From: Modestobacter sp. DSM 44400
Lineage (GTDB): Bacteria; Actinomycetota; Actinomycetes; Mycobacteriales; Geodermatophilaceae
DNA: 36,834 nucleotides
NCBI RefSeq assembly: GCF_900107175.1
Contig: NZ_FNOZ01000040.1
Location: 1-36,834, forward strand
Reading direction: 5' to 3'
Every line of letters begins with the position of its first letter. Positions within the stretch are counted from its first letter, which is position 1. The notes beneath the pieces were generated by a model. The model worked only from the letters and a program-made list of their open reading frames with translations. It had not been told where the DNA came from and did not search any database. The position numbers were made by a program, and so were the translations under genes. Below are positions 18,925-27,168 of this stretch, one piece after another.

Positions 18925-19100
18925 CCAGCACGCCCGGCCCTTACCGCAGGACCCCGGAAGTGGCCTGCGGCGACACGCGGAAGACCAGCATCCCGGTCTG
19001 TGACGAACTGTTCCGTAGCCAGGGGTTGCCTTGCGTCGGTGATGCCGCACACTGGGTGACCATGACCGAGCGGCGAAGAACCGGCCGGCGCACCACGCCG

Positions 19101-20039
19101 TCATCCCGCCGAGCCCGTCCTGACCCGGGCGAGCCACGCGTCCGCGTCGCCGAAGGCAGCGTCCCCGACCCGGTCCTGCACCGGCTTCCCGGGCTGGTCG
19201 TCGGCCCGCGGATAGGAACCCAGGAAGCGCACCTCCGCGCACAGCCGGTGCAGCGCGGCCAGCGCGTCGCCCACCCGGCGGTCGCGGACGTGGCCCTCGC
19301 AGTCGATGGAGAACGAGTAGACGCCCAGCCGCTCCCGGGTGGGCCGCGACTCGATCCGGGTCAGGCTGATCCCCCGGACGGCGAACTCGGCCAGCAGGTC
19401 CAGCAGGGCGCCGGTGCGGTCGGGGACCACCGCGGTGATCGTGGTCTTGTCCGCGCCGGTCGGCGAGGGCAGCGGTCCGGGCCGGGCGACCAGCACGAAG
19501 CGGGTCACCGCGCCGGCGTGGTCGGCGAGGTCGGCCTCCAGCGCGGTGAGCCGGTACCGGTTCGCGGCGATCGACGCGCAGACCGCGGCGTCCCACTCCC
19601 CGGCGGCCACCCGGCGGGCGGCGTCGGCGGTGGACGCGGCGGGGACGACGTCGGCACCGGGCAGCAGGGCGGCGACCCGGCTGCGGCACTGGGCCAGCGC
19701 GTGCGGGTGGCTGGCCACGGTGCGCACGTCGGCCAGCGTCGTCCCGGGGCGGACGGCCAGCACGAAGGCGACCGCCAGGAACACCTCGCGGGTGATGACC
19801 AGCGGCTCGCCGTTGACCAGGCCGTCCATGGTCGCGGGCACCGAGCCCTCGACCGAGTTCTCCAGCGGTACGAGCGCCGCCTCGCACTCCCCGGCCCGGA
19901 CGGCGGCCAGGGCGGCGGCCACGCTGGGTTCGGGCCGGCTGGCCCCCTCGGACGGGGCAGCGAGAGTGCCGAGCGCGGCTTCGGCGAAGGTACCCTCGGG
20001 CCCGAGGAAGGCGAACCTCGTCGGTGCTGTTCCTGGCAT
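19101..20039 (-). CDS. pheA: Prephenate dehydratase
   Basis: This 312-residue protein starts at ATG 20037-20039. The N-terminal dehydratase domain begins FAFLGPEGTFAEAAL and carries LVPLENSVEGSV. The catalytic TRF motif is in GAVTRFVLVARP (about residue 186). A C-terminal ACT domain follows (about residues 205-285), with DRTGALLDLLAEFAVRGI and the ESRPTRE phenylalanine-binding motif. Reaction: prephenate to phenylpyruvate, the committed step to phenylalanine, with feedback inhibition through the ACT domain. It stands alone on the minus strand, divergent from the diguanylate cyclase genes. The 176-bp region 18925-19100 downstream of it holds no gene I can support. Confidence 0.96.
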   Translation of the reverse strand: MPGTAPTRFAFLGPEGTFAEAALGTLAAPSEGASRPEPSVAAALAAVRAGECEAALVPLENSVEGSVPATMDGLVNGEPLVITREVFLAVAFVLAVRPGTTLADVRTVASHPHALAQCRSRVAALLPGADVVPAASTADAARRVAAGEWDAAVCASIAANRYRLTALEADLADHAGAVTRFVLVARPGPLPSPTGADKTTITAVVPDRTGALLDLLAEFAVRGISLTRIESRPTRERLGVYSFSIDCEGHVRDRRVGDALAALHRLCAEVRFLGSYPRADDQPGKPVQDRVGDAAFGDADAWLARVRTGSAG

Positions 20040-20152
20040 CCGGCGAGGGTAGTGCGGGCGTGCCGGGCGAGTGGCCGGGCACGGGGGGAGCTGCCACGTC
20101 ACCGGCCGGGTCCGCACGTCGTGCGGCACCGGACAGCTGACTGGAGGAGCGC

Positions 20153-21967
20153 GTGACCCCGGGGACCGAGGCCGTCGACGAGCCACTGCTCGAGTCGGCC
20201 CGCTGGCGGCTGCTGGCCTGCAGTGACGCCGAGGGCGCGCGCGCCTTCGGCACCGAGTTCGCCCCCGTGGAGGCCGCCTTCGCGGGCACCGGACAGCCAC
20301 TGTGGGACGCGTGGGGCAGCGCCTTCACCGCCCGGGCCCGCCTCTTCGACAGCGACTCCGACGGCGCGGCGGAGGCCGTCGCGGTCGCCCGCGCCGCCCT
20401 CGAGCGCTGTCCGCTGTCGGCCGAGCGGGCGCTCGTGCTCGCCTACCTCGCCCACGTCGAGGTGGCCGCCGACCGGTTCGACGCCGCGATGCACCTGGCC
20501 GTCGACGCCAGCCTGCTCGCCGACCAGGTCGGCGCCGAGGAGCCCACCCGGGCCCTGCACCAGGCCCACCACTGGCTCTCCCTCGCCCTGACCCGACTCG
20601 ACCTCGAGGAGCTCGCGGCCGCCCAGTCGCTGCGGGGCTCCCAGGTGGCCCAGGCCCTGCCGGATCTCGCCGACCGTTGGCTGCTGCTCCGGCTGTGCGC
20701 CCAGCAGCACGCGGAGCTCGCCCAGACCGTGCACCGCCGCGGTGAGGAGGCCCGTTCCCGGGAGCTGGCCGAGCTGGCGTTGACCTGCGCGACGACCGCC
20801 CGCGAACTGCCCTACGAGCCCGCGGAGGGCGACGAGGACCTGCTCGCCGTCGTCACCGCCTGGGCGATGACGCTGTCCGGCCAGCTGGACGACGCACTGA
20901 CCCCGCTGCGCCGCGTGCGCGGCCGGGTGGAGGCCGACGGGGGCGGCCTGTGGCTGCTCGGCTACGCCGACCTCGTGCTGGCCCGCCTGCTGTTCCGGCT
21001 GCGCGAGCGCGACGCCGACCGGGAGGCCGCCGCCGGGCACCCGCGGGCCCCCGGGGTGGCCGGCGCGCCCGGCGAGGAGGCCGCCGACCTGCTCGTCGGT
21101 GCCGCGGGCGCCTTCGCCGCCGTCGGCGACCGCCGCCGGTACCGGCAGTGCCTGCTCGAGCTCGGGCAGACCACCGCCGCGATGGGCCGCACCGCCGAGG
21201 CGCTGCACTGGCTGGAGGCCTACCGCAACGAGACGACCCGGGCGCACCTGCGCGGCCGCGAGCTGTGGGCGGAGATGTTCGTCCGGCGCAGCCGGCTGGG
21301 CGAGGCTGAGCGGCAGACCGCCGTCCTGCGCCGGCACGCCCTGGAGGACCCGCTCACCACACTGGGCAACCGGCGCAGCGCCGAGCGGCGGATGGCCGAG
21401 CTGGACTTCGACGGCGGGCCGGTGTCGCTGGCCGTCGTCGACGTCGACGGGTTCAAGGCCGTCAACGACGCGCACTCCCACCTGCACGGGGACGCCGTCC
21501 TGCGCCGGCTCGCCGAGCTGCTGCGCCAGCACAGCCGCACCGGTGACGAGGTGTACCGCTGGGCCGGCGACGAGTTCCTGGTGCTGCTGCCGGCCACCGC
21601 CGAGCCGCAGGCCGTCGTGGCCATGGAGCGGCTGCGTACCGCGGTCGCCGAGGAAGACTGGACAGCCCTGGAGATCACCGACCCGGTCACCGTCAGCATC
21701 GGGGTGGCCACCGCCGCCCCCGACGGCGCCGGCAACCCACAGCCGTGGCGGGCGCTGTTCGACCGCGCCGACCTGCACCTGTTCGGCGCCAAGCGCGGCG
21801 GGCGCAACCGGGTCCGGGCCACCTCGGCCGGGCCGTCGACCTCCCTGCCGGCCAGCCACCCATCGCCGCTGAACGCCTCGGTCGACGAGCTGGTCGCCGA
21901 GGTGCTGGGCAGCCAGGCCGCCCGCCCGCCGGGCTGGGCGTTCGACGAGAGCGAGGTCGCCTCGTGA
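20153..21967 (+). CDS. Diguanylate cyclase with N-terminal TPR-like helical region
   Basis: This 604-residue protein starts at GTG 20153, 8 bp after GGAGG. Residues 1 to about 385 are Ala/Leu/Arg-rich helical repeats of TPR character. A short linker helix leads to a GGDEF domain (about residues 395-560) that opens with DPLTTLGNRRSAERRM. Metal ligands are in VVDVDGFKAVNDAHSHLHGD. The active loop is AGDEF (residues about 471-475), a known active variant. RTGD, placed five residues before it, is an inhibitory I-site. It should therefore make c-di-GMP from GTP and be product-inhibited. No membrane segment is seen, so it is cytosolic. The next gene, a paralogue, begins 37-160 bp downstream depending on its start. 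Confidence 0.93.
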   Translation: MTPGTEAVDEPLLESARWRLLACSDAEGARAFGTEFAPVEAAFAGTGQPLWDAWGSAFTARARLFDSDSDGAAEAVAVARAALERCPLSAERALVLAYLAHVEVAADRFDAAMHLAVDASLLADQVGAEEPTRALHQAHHWLSLALTRLDLEELAAAQSLRGSQVAQALPDLADRWLLLRLCAQQHAELAQTVHRRGEEARSRELAELALTCATTARELPYEPAEGDEDLLAVVTAWAMTLSGQLDDALTPLRRVRGRVEADGGGLWLLGYADLVLARLLFRLRERDADREAAAGHPRAPGVAGAPGEEAADLLVGAAGAFAAVGDRRRYRQCLLELGQTTAAMGRTAEALHWLEAYRNETTRAHLRGRELWAEMFVRRSRLGEAERQTAVLRRHALEDPLTTLGNRRSAERRMAELDFDGGPVSLAVVDVDGFKAVNDAHSHLHGDAVLRRLAELLRQHSRTGDEVYRWAGDEFLVLLPATAEPQAVVAMERLRTAVAEEDWTALEITDPVTVSIGVATAAPDGAGNPQPWRALFDRADLHLFGAKRGGRNRVRATSAGPSTSLPASHPSPLNASVDELVAEVLGSQAARPPGWAFDESEVAS

Positions 21968-22127
21968 CCGGGCCCGCGAACAGGCTCGTTGCCGGGGCCG
22001 CCGCGTGACGCTGCGCACCCCGCGCGGTCCCCGGGCGCAGCGCAGCCCGGCCGGCACCCCGGGCCGCGGTCGGCATGCCGGCACCCCGGTGCGGAACTCC
22101 CCCTCGGCCACCAGGCAGAGTGCCCTC

Positions 22128-24980
22128 GTGCCACCCGGGGTCCTGCACCAGCAGGTGAGCTCGGCCCTGAACAACTGGCAGCTGGACACCGCCGAGGCAC
22201 TGCTCGCCGACATCGACCGGTCGCTGCCGCCGCACACCGCAGCCGTCGGTGAGCTCGGCGGCGCCCCCCGCATTTCCCTGGCCCGCGCCTGGGCCGACAC
22301 GCTGCGCGCCGAGCTGCTGGTCCGCCGACTACGGCTGGCCGGCTACTCGCTGCTGGGCGAGCCGCTCGTCGAGGGCGGCCCCGAGCAGGACGGCGCCCTG
22401 GACCTGCATGCCGGCGTCGCCGAACTGCACGGCGACCGGCCCGACGGCGACGAGCCACGCACCGGCGTCGACACCCGCACCGAGTCCGCGACCCACGCCG
22501 CGCTGGCCATCACCCTGGTCCGGTCGGCGCGGGCGGCCTTCGACGCCCAGGACGACGACCTCCAGCGCGCCGCCGGGCTGGTCCGGCATGCCCGCATCGA
22601 GCTGCTCTCCCGGCGGGTCGACGCCGCCATGGACGAGGCGGTCGAGGCCGCGAGCCTGCTGGGCCCAGCGCTGCCGGCGACCCCGCTGCTCGTGCACACG
22701 CTCAGCGCACTGGCCGGTGTGCTGGCCGACCTGGAGCTCATGCCGCTGGCGCTGGACTACCAGCGCCGCGCCGCCGAGACCGCGGAGACCGCGGCCCAGC
22801 AGCCGATCGGGGCGAGCTCTGGTCCGGTCGAGCGCAGCCCCCGGGCGCTGGCCGCCGACGCCGCCACCTGGCTGGCTGCCCTGTGCGCCGAGGTGGGCGA
22901 GGGCCTGCTGGACGACGGCGTCCCCGAGGCCGCCGCACCGCACTTCGCCGAGGCGCGGGACCTCGCCGTCCGGGCGCTGGGGCAGCTGACCGCCGGCGAC
23001 CCGGGCGCGCTCGACGCCCAGGTCGTGCACGGCTGGGCGCTGGTCGGCCTCGGCGACCACACGGCCGCGGCCGCGCTGCTGCGCGCCGCCGTGAGCGCCG
23101 CCACCGGCCCGGCCGATCGGGCGCTGCTCGCCTCGGCGGAGCTGGGTCTGGGCCGGGCCCTGCGCCGGTCCGGTAACGGCCGCGCCGCCGACGACCACCT
23201 CGCCGCCGCGCTGGCCCTGGCCACCGAGCACGGGCTGCCCCGGGTGCGCCGGGCCGCGCTGCGCGAGTTGTGCACCCTCCACGCGGAGCTGGACGACGCC
23301 GCGCGGGCACTGCCCTACCTGCAGGCCTACCTCGCCGACGAGCTGGACCGGGTCGACGAGCGGCGCACCCGCTGGGTGGAGCTGTTCGGCCGTCGCAAGA
23401 GCCTGCTGGAGACCGAGCGGGCCGCGGGGCAGCTCCGCCGGCAGGCCTACGAGGACTCGCTGACCCACCTGCCCAACCGTCGGTACGCCGAGGCCCGGCT
23501 GGACGGCCTGCTGACCTCGGGCAAGACCCCCGCCCTGGCCGTCGTGGACATCGACCGGTTCAAGTCGATCAACGACGCGGTCGGCCATCCCGGCGGCGAC
23601 GCGGTGCTGCGGGCGGTCGGGCAGCTGCTCGTCGACGGCTGCCGCGACACAGACGAGGTGTGCCGCTGGGCCGGCGACGAGTTCGTCATCCTGCTGCCCG
23701 ACACCACCGCCGAGCAGGCCGAGCGGGCGATGGAGCGCATCCGCCGCTCGATCGCCGGCTACGACTGGTCCGCCCTCGGCGTCGAGGTGCCGGTCACGAT
23801 CAGCGTCGGCATCGCCTCGGCCGCCCGCGGCGACGACCGGCGAACACTGTTCGCCGCGGCCGACGGCGTCCTCTACGAGGCCAAGCGCGGCGGCCGGGAC
23901 CGCGTCATCCGGCTCTCCGGGATCACCCAGACCCGGGCCACAGATGCCTCCGCGACCGACGACACGGCCGTCGTCGTCGGCGAGCTGGTGACGGCGGGTA
24001 GCGACGCCGACACGGCCGTCGACGTCCCGGAGACCGCCGGAACGCCGGTTAGGGTCGGCGACGTGAGCGCCCACCCGCTGGACGACGGACCCGACGAGCG
24101 GTCGGAGGACGACCGCGCCGATGACGCCGGTGGCTTCGCCCCCCTGCTGGTCGAGCCGCCGGTCGAGGAACCGGTGCGCCGCAGCCCGCTGGACGAACTG
24201 TTCGGCCCGCCGCGCTCGGCCGGCCGGACCGTCGGCCCGGCCGTGGTTCCCCCGATCGCGCCGGTGCAGGAGCCCAGCGCCCCGGTGGCGGCGCCGGTTC
24301 CCATCCCCGCGACCGCGCCCGCAGCGATCGAGCCCGCCGCCACCCCGGGTCCCGACGTCATCTGGGGCACCGGCCGCAGCACCGAGCAGGTGCTCGCCCT
24401 GGTACGGGAGGCGCGCCGGGAGTTCCCCGACCGTCCCGCCGTCGTCGTCCGGGCCAGCGCCGAGACCCTGGTCGCCCTGGCCAGCGAGCACGACGCGTAC
24501 ACGACCATGGACGCCGGGGCGATGTCCGCCGCCGTCGGCCCGCTGCCCGAACCGATCGGCCGGGTCGGCGTGCTGTGCGCCAGCAGCGGCGACACCCCGA
24601 TCGCGGCCGAGGCGGCCTTCGTCGCCCGGGTCACCGGCACCGAGGTCGTCCGCGTGGACGACGTCGGTGGCAGCCGGATGCGTCCGCTGCTCGCCGACCG
24701 GTCGCTGCTCACCGAGGTCGACTGCCTGCTCGTCGTCGCCGGGCTGGACGCCGCGCTGGCCAGCGTGGTCAGCGGGCTCACCGACGTGCCCATCGTCGCC
24801 GTCCCCACCTCCACCGGGCAGGGCAACGCCTTCGGCGGCTTCGGGGCGCTGCTGACGATGCTCAACTCCGCCGCGCCCGGCGTGGTGGTCAGCAACATCG
24901 ACAACGGCTGGTCGGCCGGCGTCTTCGCCGCGCGCATCGCGCGGCGGACCGCGCAGCGGCAGCCCCGTCCCCCGAGTTGA
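22128..24980 (+). CDS. TPR-GGDEF diguanylate cyclase fused in frame to a LarB-like domain
   Basis: This is a single uninterrupted frame of 950 residues from GTG 22128; GTG 22005 is possible, but the added 41 residues are Arg/Pro/Gly-rich. Helical TPR-like repeats (about 1-430) lead to a GGDEF domain (about 440-610) with DIDRFKSINDAVGHPGGD, I-site RDTD and active loop AGDEF (about 515-519). An acidic, Pro/Ala-rich linker of about 130 residues follows. A LarB/NCAIR-mutase-like domain (about 741-945) ends it, with VLCASSGDTPIAAEAAFVA, VPTSTGQGNAFGGFGALLTM and NIDNGWSAG. LarB carboxylates nicotinate adenine dinucleotide for nickel-pincer cofactor synthesis through a cysteine in a conserved NSC(A/S)PG-type motif; here it is NSAAPG (Ala915). 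The larC gene follows directly. The domain may be a ligand sensor, or a variant enzyme made separately from an internal start. Confidence 0.9.
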   Translation: MPPGVLHQQVSSALNNWQLDTAEALLADIDRSLPPHTAAVGELGGAPRISLARAWADTLRAELLVRRLRLAGYSLLGEPLVEGGPEQDGALDLHAGVAELHGDRPDGDEPRTGVDTRTESATHAALAITLVRSARAAFDAQDDDLQRAAGLVRHARIELLSRRVDAAMDEAVEAASLLGPALPATPLLVHTLSALAGVLADLELMPLALDYQRRAAETAETAAQQPIGASSGPVERSPRALAADAATWLAALCAEVGEGLLDDGVPEAAAPHFAEARDLAVRALGQLTAGDPGALDAQVVHGWALVGLGDHTAAAALLRAAVSAATGPADRALLASAELGLGRALRRSGNGRAADDHLAAALALATEHGLPRVRRAALRELCTLHAELDDAARALPYLQAYLADELDRVDERRTRWVELFGRRKSLLETERAAGQLRRQAYEDSLTHLPNRRYAEARLDGLLTSGKTPALAVVDIDRFKSINDAVGHPGGDAVLRAVGQLLVDGCRDTDEVCRWAGDEFVILLPDTTAEQAERAMERIRRSIAGYDWSALGVEVPVTISVGIASAARGDDRRTLFAAADGVLYEAKRGGRDRVIRLSGITQTRATDASATDDTAVVVGELVTAGSDADTAVDVPETAGTPVRVGDVSAHPLDDGPDERSEDDRADDAGGFAPLLVEPPVEEPVRRSPLDELFGPPRSAGRTVGPAVVPPIAPVQEPSAPVAAPVPIPATAPAAIEPAATPGPDVIWGTGRSTEQVLALVREARREFPDRPAVVVRASAETLVALASEHDAYTTMDAGAMSAAVGPLPEPIGRVGVLCASSGDTPIAAEAAFVARVTGTEVVRVDDVGGSRMRPLLADRSLLTEVDCLLVVAGLDAALASVVSGLTDVPIVAVPTSTGQGNAFGGFGALLTMLNSAAPGVVVSNIDNGWSAGVFAARIARRTAQRQPRPPS
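24050..24065 (+). promoter_or_regulatory. Candidate -10 element and internal leaderless GTG start for a separate LarB product
   Basis: TAGGGT (24050-24055) fits the actinobacterial -10 pattern TANNNT. Seven bases later comes GTG 24063, in frame with the fusion. That spacing is what leaderless actinobacterial transcripts use. It would give a 305-residue protein containing the linker and the LarB domain. No clear -35 is seen. Confidence 0.35.
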
Positions 24981-25040
24981 TCATCGGCGCGTGGCTGAGC
25001 CCTCGGGCGTGTCACGCAGCCATACGCCGATGATCAACTC
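24974..25040. repeat. Large hairpin between the GGDEF-LarB fusion and larC
   Basis: Arms of 24 bp (24974-24997 and 25017-25040) pair with two mismatches around a 19-base centre. The outer 16 bp (GAGTTGATCATCGGCG) are perfect. The left arm contains the stop codon of the fusion gene and the right arm ends just before the larC leader. There is no T-tract. It may be a dispersed palindromic (REP-like) element, an mRNA-stability or attenuation hairpin, or a terminator. Confidence 0.9.
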
Positions 25041-25058
25041 GTGGTGAAGAATCAACCC

Positions 25059-26282
25059 ATGACCATCGGCTGGCTCGACCTGTCCGCGGGGGCGAGTGGG
25101 GACATGCTGCTGGGCGCTCTGGTCGACGCAGGCGTTCCGCTCGACGTGCTCGGGGCCGCCGTCGCCGCGCTGCCGGTGGAGCCGATCACCCTGACCACCG
25201 AACAGGTGACCCGGCACGGGCTGGGCGCCACCCGGGTGCACGTGCACGCGCCGGCCAGCGACGTCCACCGCACCTGGGCCGACGTCCGGGAGCTGCTCGC
25301 CGCCGCCGCGCTGCCGACGGGGGTGCGCGACGGAGCGCTGGCGGTCTTCGAGCGGCTCGCGGTCGCCGAGGGCCGGGTGCACCGGGTGCCGGCCGACGAG
25401 GTGCACTTCCACGAGGTCGGTGCCCTGGACGCGCTCGCCGACGTGGTCGGCGTGGTGGCCGGCTTCGAGCACCTGGCCCTGGACCGGCTCACCGCCTCCC
25501 CGGTGGCGCTGGGTAGCGGCTCGGCGCGCGGGGCGCACGGCGTGGTGCCGGTCCCCGGGCCCGCGGTGCTGGAGCTGCTCGCCGGCGTGCCCGTGCTCGC
25601 CGGGCCGGTGCCCGCCGAGACGTGCACCCCCACCGGGGCCGCGCTGATCGCCGCCCGCGTGCAGGAGTGGACGACGCTGCCGCCGATGCGGGTGCAGCGG
25701 GTGGGCAGCGGCGCCGGCGGACGCGACCCGGTCGAGCTGCCGAACCTGGTGCGCCTGGTCCTGGGCGAACCAGCCGCCGCACCTTCCGACGGCCTGTTGC
25801 TGGAAGCCAACGTCGACGATCTGGACCCGCGGCTGTGGCCCGGCGTGCTCACCGACCTGCTGGCCGCCGGCGCCGCCGACGCGTGGCTGACCCCGATCCT
25901 GATGAAGAAGGGCCGCCCCGCCCACACCCTGTCGGTGCTGTGCGCCGCGCCGGCCGCCGACGCCGTCCAGGCGGTTGTGTTCGCCGCGACCTCGACGATC
26001 GGGCTGCGCGCCCAGCCGGTGCACAAGGTGGCCCTCGACCGGCGGCAGGACACCGTCGCCGTGCTCGGCGGACGGGTCGGGGTGAAGGTCGCCCGCTCCG
26101 CCGGCCGGGTGGTCAACGTCAGTGTCGAGTTCGACGACGTCGCCGCGCTGGCCGGCACGCTCGGGCTGCCGGTCAAGGAGGTCCTGCGGGGCGCGACCGC
26201 CGCCGCGCACGCCGCGCACCCCGGCGGCGTCGCCGGCCCCGTCGAGGGCATCGACTATCCTCTGGCCCGAGAAGGGGAGTAG
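25059..26282 (+). CDS. larC: LarC, nickel-pincer cofactor biosynthesis nickel insertase
   Basis: This 407-residue protein starts at ATG 25059 behind a weak GAAG site. It begins with the family signature GWLDLSAGASGDMLLGALVDAG. Further conserved blocks are DEVHFHEVGALDALADVVG, ETCTPTGAALI, LLLEANVDDLDPR and the C-terminal LTPILMKKGRPAHTLSVLC nucleotide-binding part. Known reaction: CTP-dependent insertion of nickel into pyridinium-3,5-bisthiocarboxylic acid mononucleotide, giving the cofactor of lactate racemase and related enzymes. In Lactiplantibacillus the gene is split by a programmed frameshift; here it is a single frame. Neither larA nor larE is in the window. Its 3' end contains the promoter and first bases of the downstream manganese riboswitch. 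Confidence 0.94.
   Translation: MTIGWLDLSAGASGDMLLGALVDAGVPLDVLGAAVAALPVEPITLTTEQVTRHGLGATRVHVHAPASDVHRTWADVRELLAAAALPTGVRDGALAVFERLAVAEGRVHRVPADEVHFHEVGALDALADVVGVVAGFEHLALDRLTASPVALGSGSARGAHGVVPVPGPAVLELLAGVPVLAGPVPAETCTPTGAALIAARVQEWTTLPPMRVQRVGSGAGGRDPVELPNLVRLVLGEPAAAPSDGLLLEANVDDLDPRLWPGVLTDLLAAGAADAWLTPILMKKGRPAHTLSVLCAAPAADAVQAVVFAATSTIGLRAQPVHKVALDRRQDTVAVLGGRVGVKVARSAGRVVNVSVEFDDVAALAGTLGLPVKEVLRGATAAAHAAHPGGVAGPVEGIDYPLAREGE
26256..26261 (+). promoter_or_regulatory. -10 element for the manganese riboswitch transcript
   Basis: TATCCT lies inside the last codons of larC, about 7-12 bases before the predicted 5' end of the riboswitch. It fits the TANNNT pattern. A matching -35 is not evident. 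Confidence 0.45.
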
Positions 26283-26400
26283 CCCCCCGACCGCTGGTCG
26301 ACATGCTGGCGCGCCCGCGCGCCCGGTCAGCGGGCCTGCGCCCCGGCGCAGGTGGGCGAGACCTTCGGCCCTGCAGTCCACCCATCGGTGCGCTGCCGGT
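26268..26400 (+). promoter_or_regulatory. yybP-ykoY manganese riboswitch
   Basis: Conserved elements occur in order: GGGGAGTAGCCCC (26274-26286), GGTCGACAT (26296-26304), then GGTGGGCGAGACC (26351-26363) with a CTTCGG-capped hairpin after it. These are the L1 and L3 Mn-binding loops and the first helices of the yybP-ykoY class. Its first bases overlap the larC stop codon (26280-26282). It precedes a TMEM165/GDT1-family exporter, a classic partner of this class. Known behaviour: Mn2+ binding switches the exporter on. Confidence 0.9.
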
Positions 26401-26455
26401 CGGAGGCGCACGTCGCACCCGCCCGGGCGCGCGCGCGTACAGAGAAGAGCCCCCC

Positions 26456-27055
26456 GTGGTCGTGTCGGTCGTGCTGGCCGCCTTCGTGCTGATCCTGCCG
26501 GTCGAGCTGCCGGACAAGACGTTGTTCGCCACCCTCCTGCTGGCGACCCGCTTCGCTCCGCTGCCGGTGTCCGTCGGCGTCGGTCTGGCCTTCGGACTGC
26601 AGGTGGCCATCGCGGTCACCGCCGGCAGCCTGCTGTCCCTGCTGCCCGACGCCCTGGTCAGCGGGGTGGTGGCGCTGCTGTTCCTGACCGGCGCGGTGCT
26701 GCTCTGGCGAGAGTCCCGCAAGGGCGCTGAGGACGACGAGGCGGTCGCCCAGGCCCGCGAGGAGACCTCGTTCCTGCGGGCGGCCGCAATCTCCTTCGGC
26801 GTGCTGTTCGCCGCCGAGTGGGGCGACCTCTCCCAGCTGGCCACCGCCGGGCTCGCGGCCCGCTACGCCGAGCCGGTGTCGGTCTTCGTCGGCGCCTGGG
26901 CGGCGCTACTGGTCATCTCCGGGCTGGCCGCGTTCCTCGGCCGCGCGCTCGCCGACCGGCTGCCGGTCGCGCTGCTGCACCGCGTCGCGGCGGGCCTGTT
27001 CCTGGTCTTCGCCGTGGTCGCCGTGATGGAGACCATCCGCACGCTGGCCGGCTGA
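26456..27055 (+). CDS. TMEM165/GDT1 family (UPF0016) manganese exporter
   Basis: This 199-residue protein starts at GTG 26456, with GAAGAG upstream; GTG 26462 is an alternative. It has two copies of the family repeat, each with the metal-site motif: ELPDKTLFATLLLATRF in the first transmembrane unit and EWGDLSQLATAGLAARY in the second. Six hydrophobic segments are predicted, with a charged central loop (RESRKGAEDDEAVAQAREE). In the first motif Pro stands where Gly is usual (ELGDKT to ELPDKT). Known role: export of Mn2+ (and Ca2+ in eukaryotes) in exchange for protons. Control by the Mn riboswitch directly upstream supports manganese detoxification. Confidence 0.92.
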   Translation: MVVSVVLAAFVLILPVELPDKTLFATLLLATRFAPLPVSVGVGLAFGLQVAIAVTAGSLLSLLPDALVSGVVALLFLTGAVLLWRESRKGAEDDEAVAQAREETSFLRAAAISFGVLFAAEWGDLSQLATAGLAARYAEPVSVFVGAWAALLVISGLAAFLGRALADRLPVALLHRVAAGLFLVFAVVAVMETIRTLAG

Positions 27056-27056
27056 C

Positions 27057-27075
27057 CCCTCCCCCGAGGGGGTGG
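27057..27075 (+). terminator. Hairpin after the manganese exporter gene
   Basis: CCCCC-GA-GGGGG with a further CC/GG pair beyond one mismatch begins 2-6 bases after the exporter stop. There is no T-tract, so this is a weak terminator call. Confidence 0.35.
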
Positions 27076-27168
27076 AACGCCGAACCGGAACTCAAGGGGA
27101 GCGGCCCAGTCGCCGTTGCTCCCCGTGCCGGTCGACGCCCGATCCGGCACCGACGAGGGGAAGCCGAC

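Noticed and set aside
18960-20156. Plus-strand open frame beginning near ATG 19062 and running opposite pheA
   Set aside because: pheA on the minus strand has complete catalytic and ACT motifs; the plus-strand frame has none.
21964-22008. 14-codon frame overlapping both the first cyclase stop and GTG 22005 by GTGA
   Set aside because: The overlaps are neat, but the sequence is Ala/Gly-rich with no ribosome site of its own and the preferred start of the next gene is further downstream.
22329-24491. 720-residue minus-strand frame opposite the cyclase-LarB gene
   Set aside because: The GGDEF and LarB motifs are on the plus strand; this frame is Gly/Arg/Gln-rich and has no recognisable fold.
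24974-25040. Calling the hairpin an intrinsic terminator
   Set aside because: It has no T-tract and pairs a coding stop with the larC leader, so it is listed as a repeat/hairpin instead.
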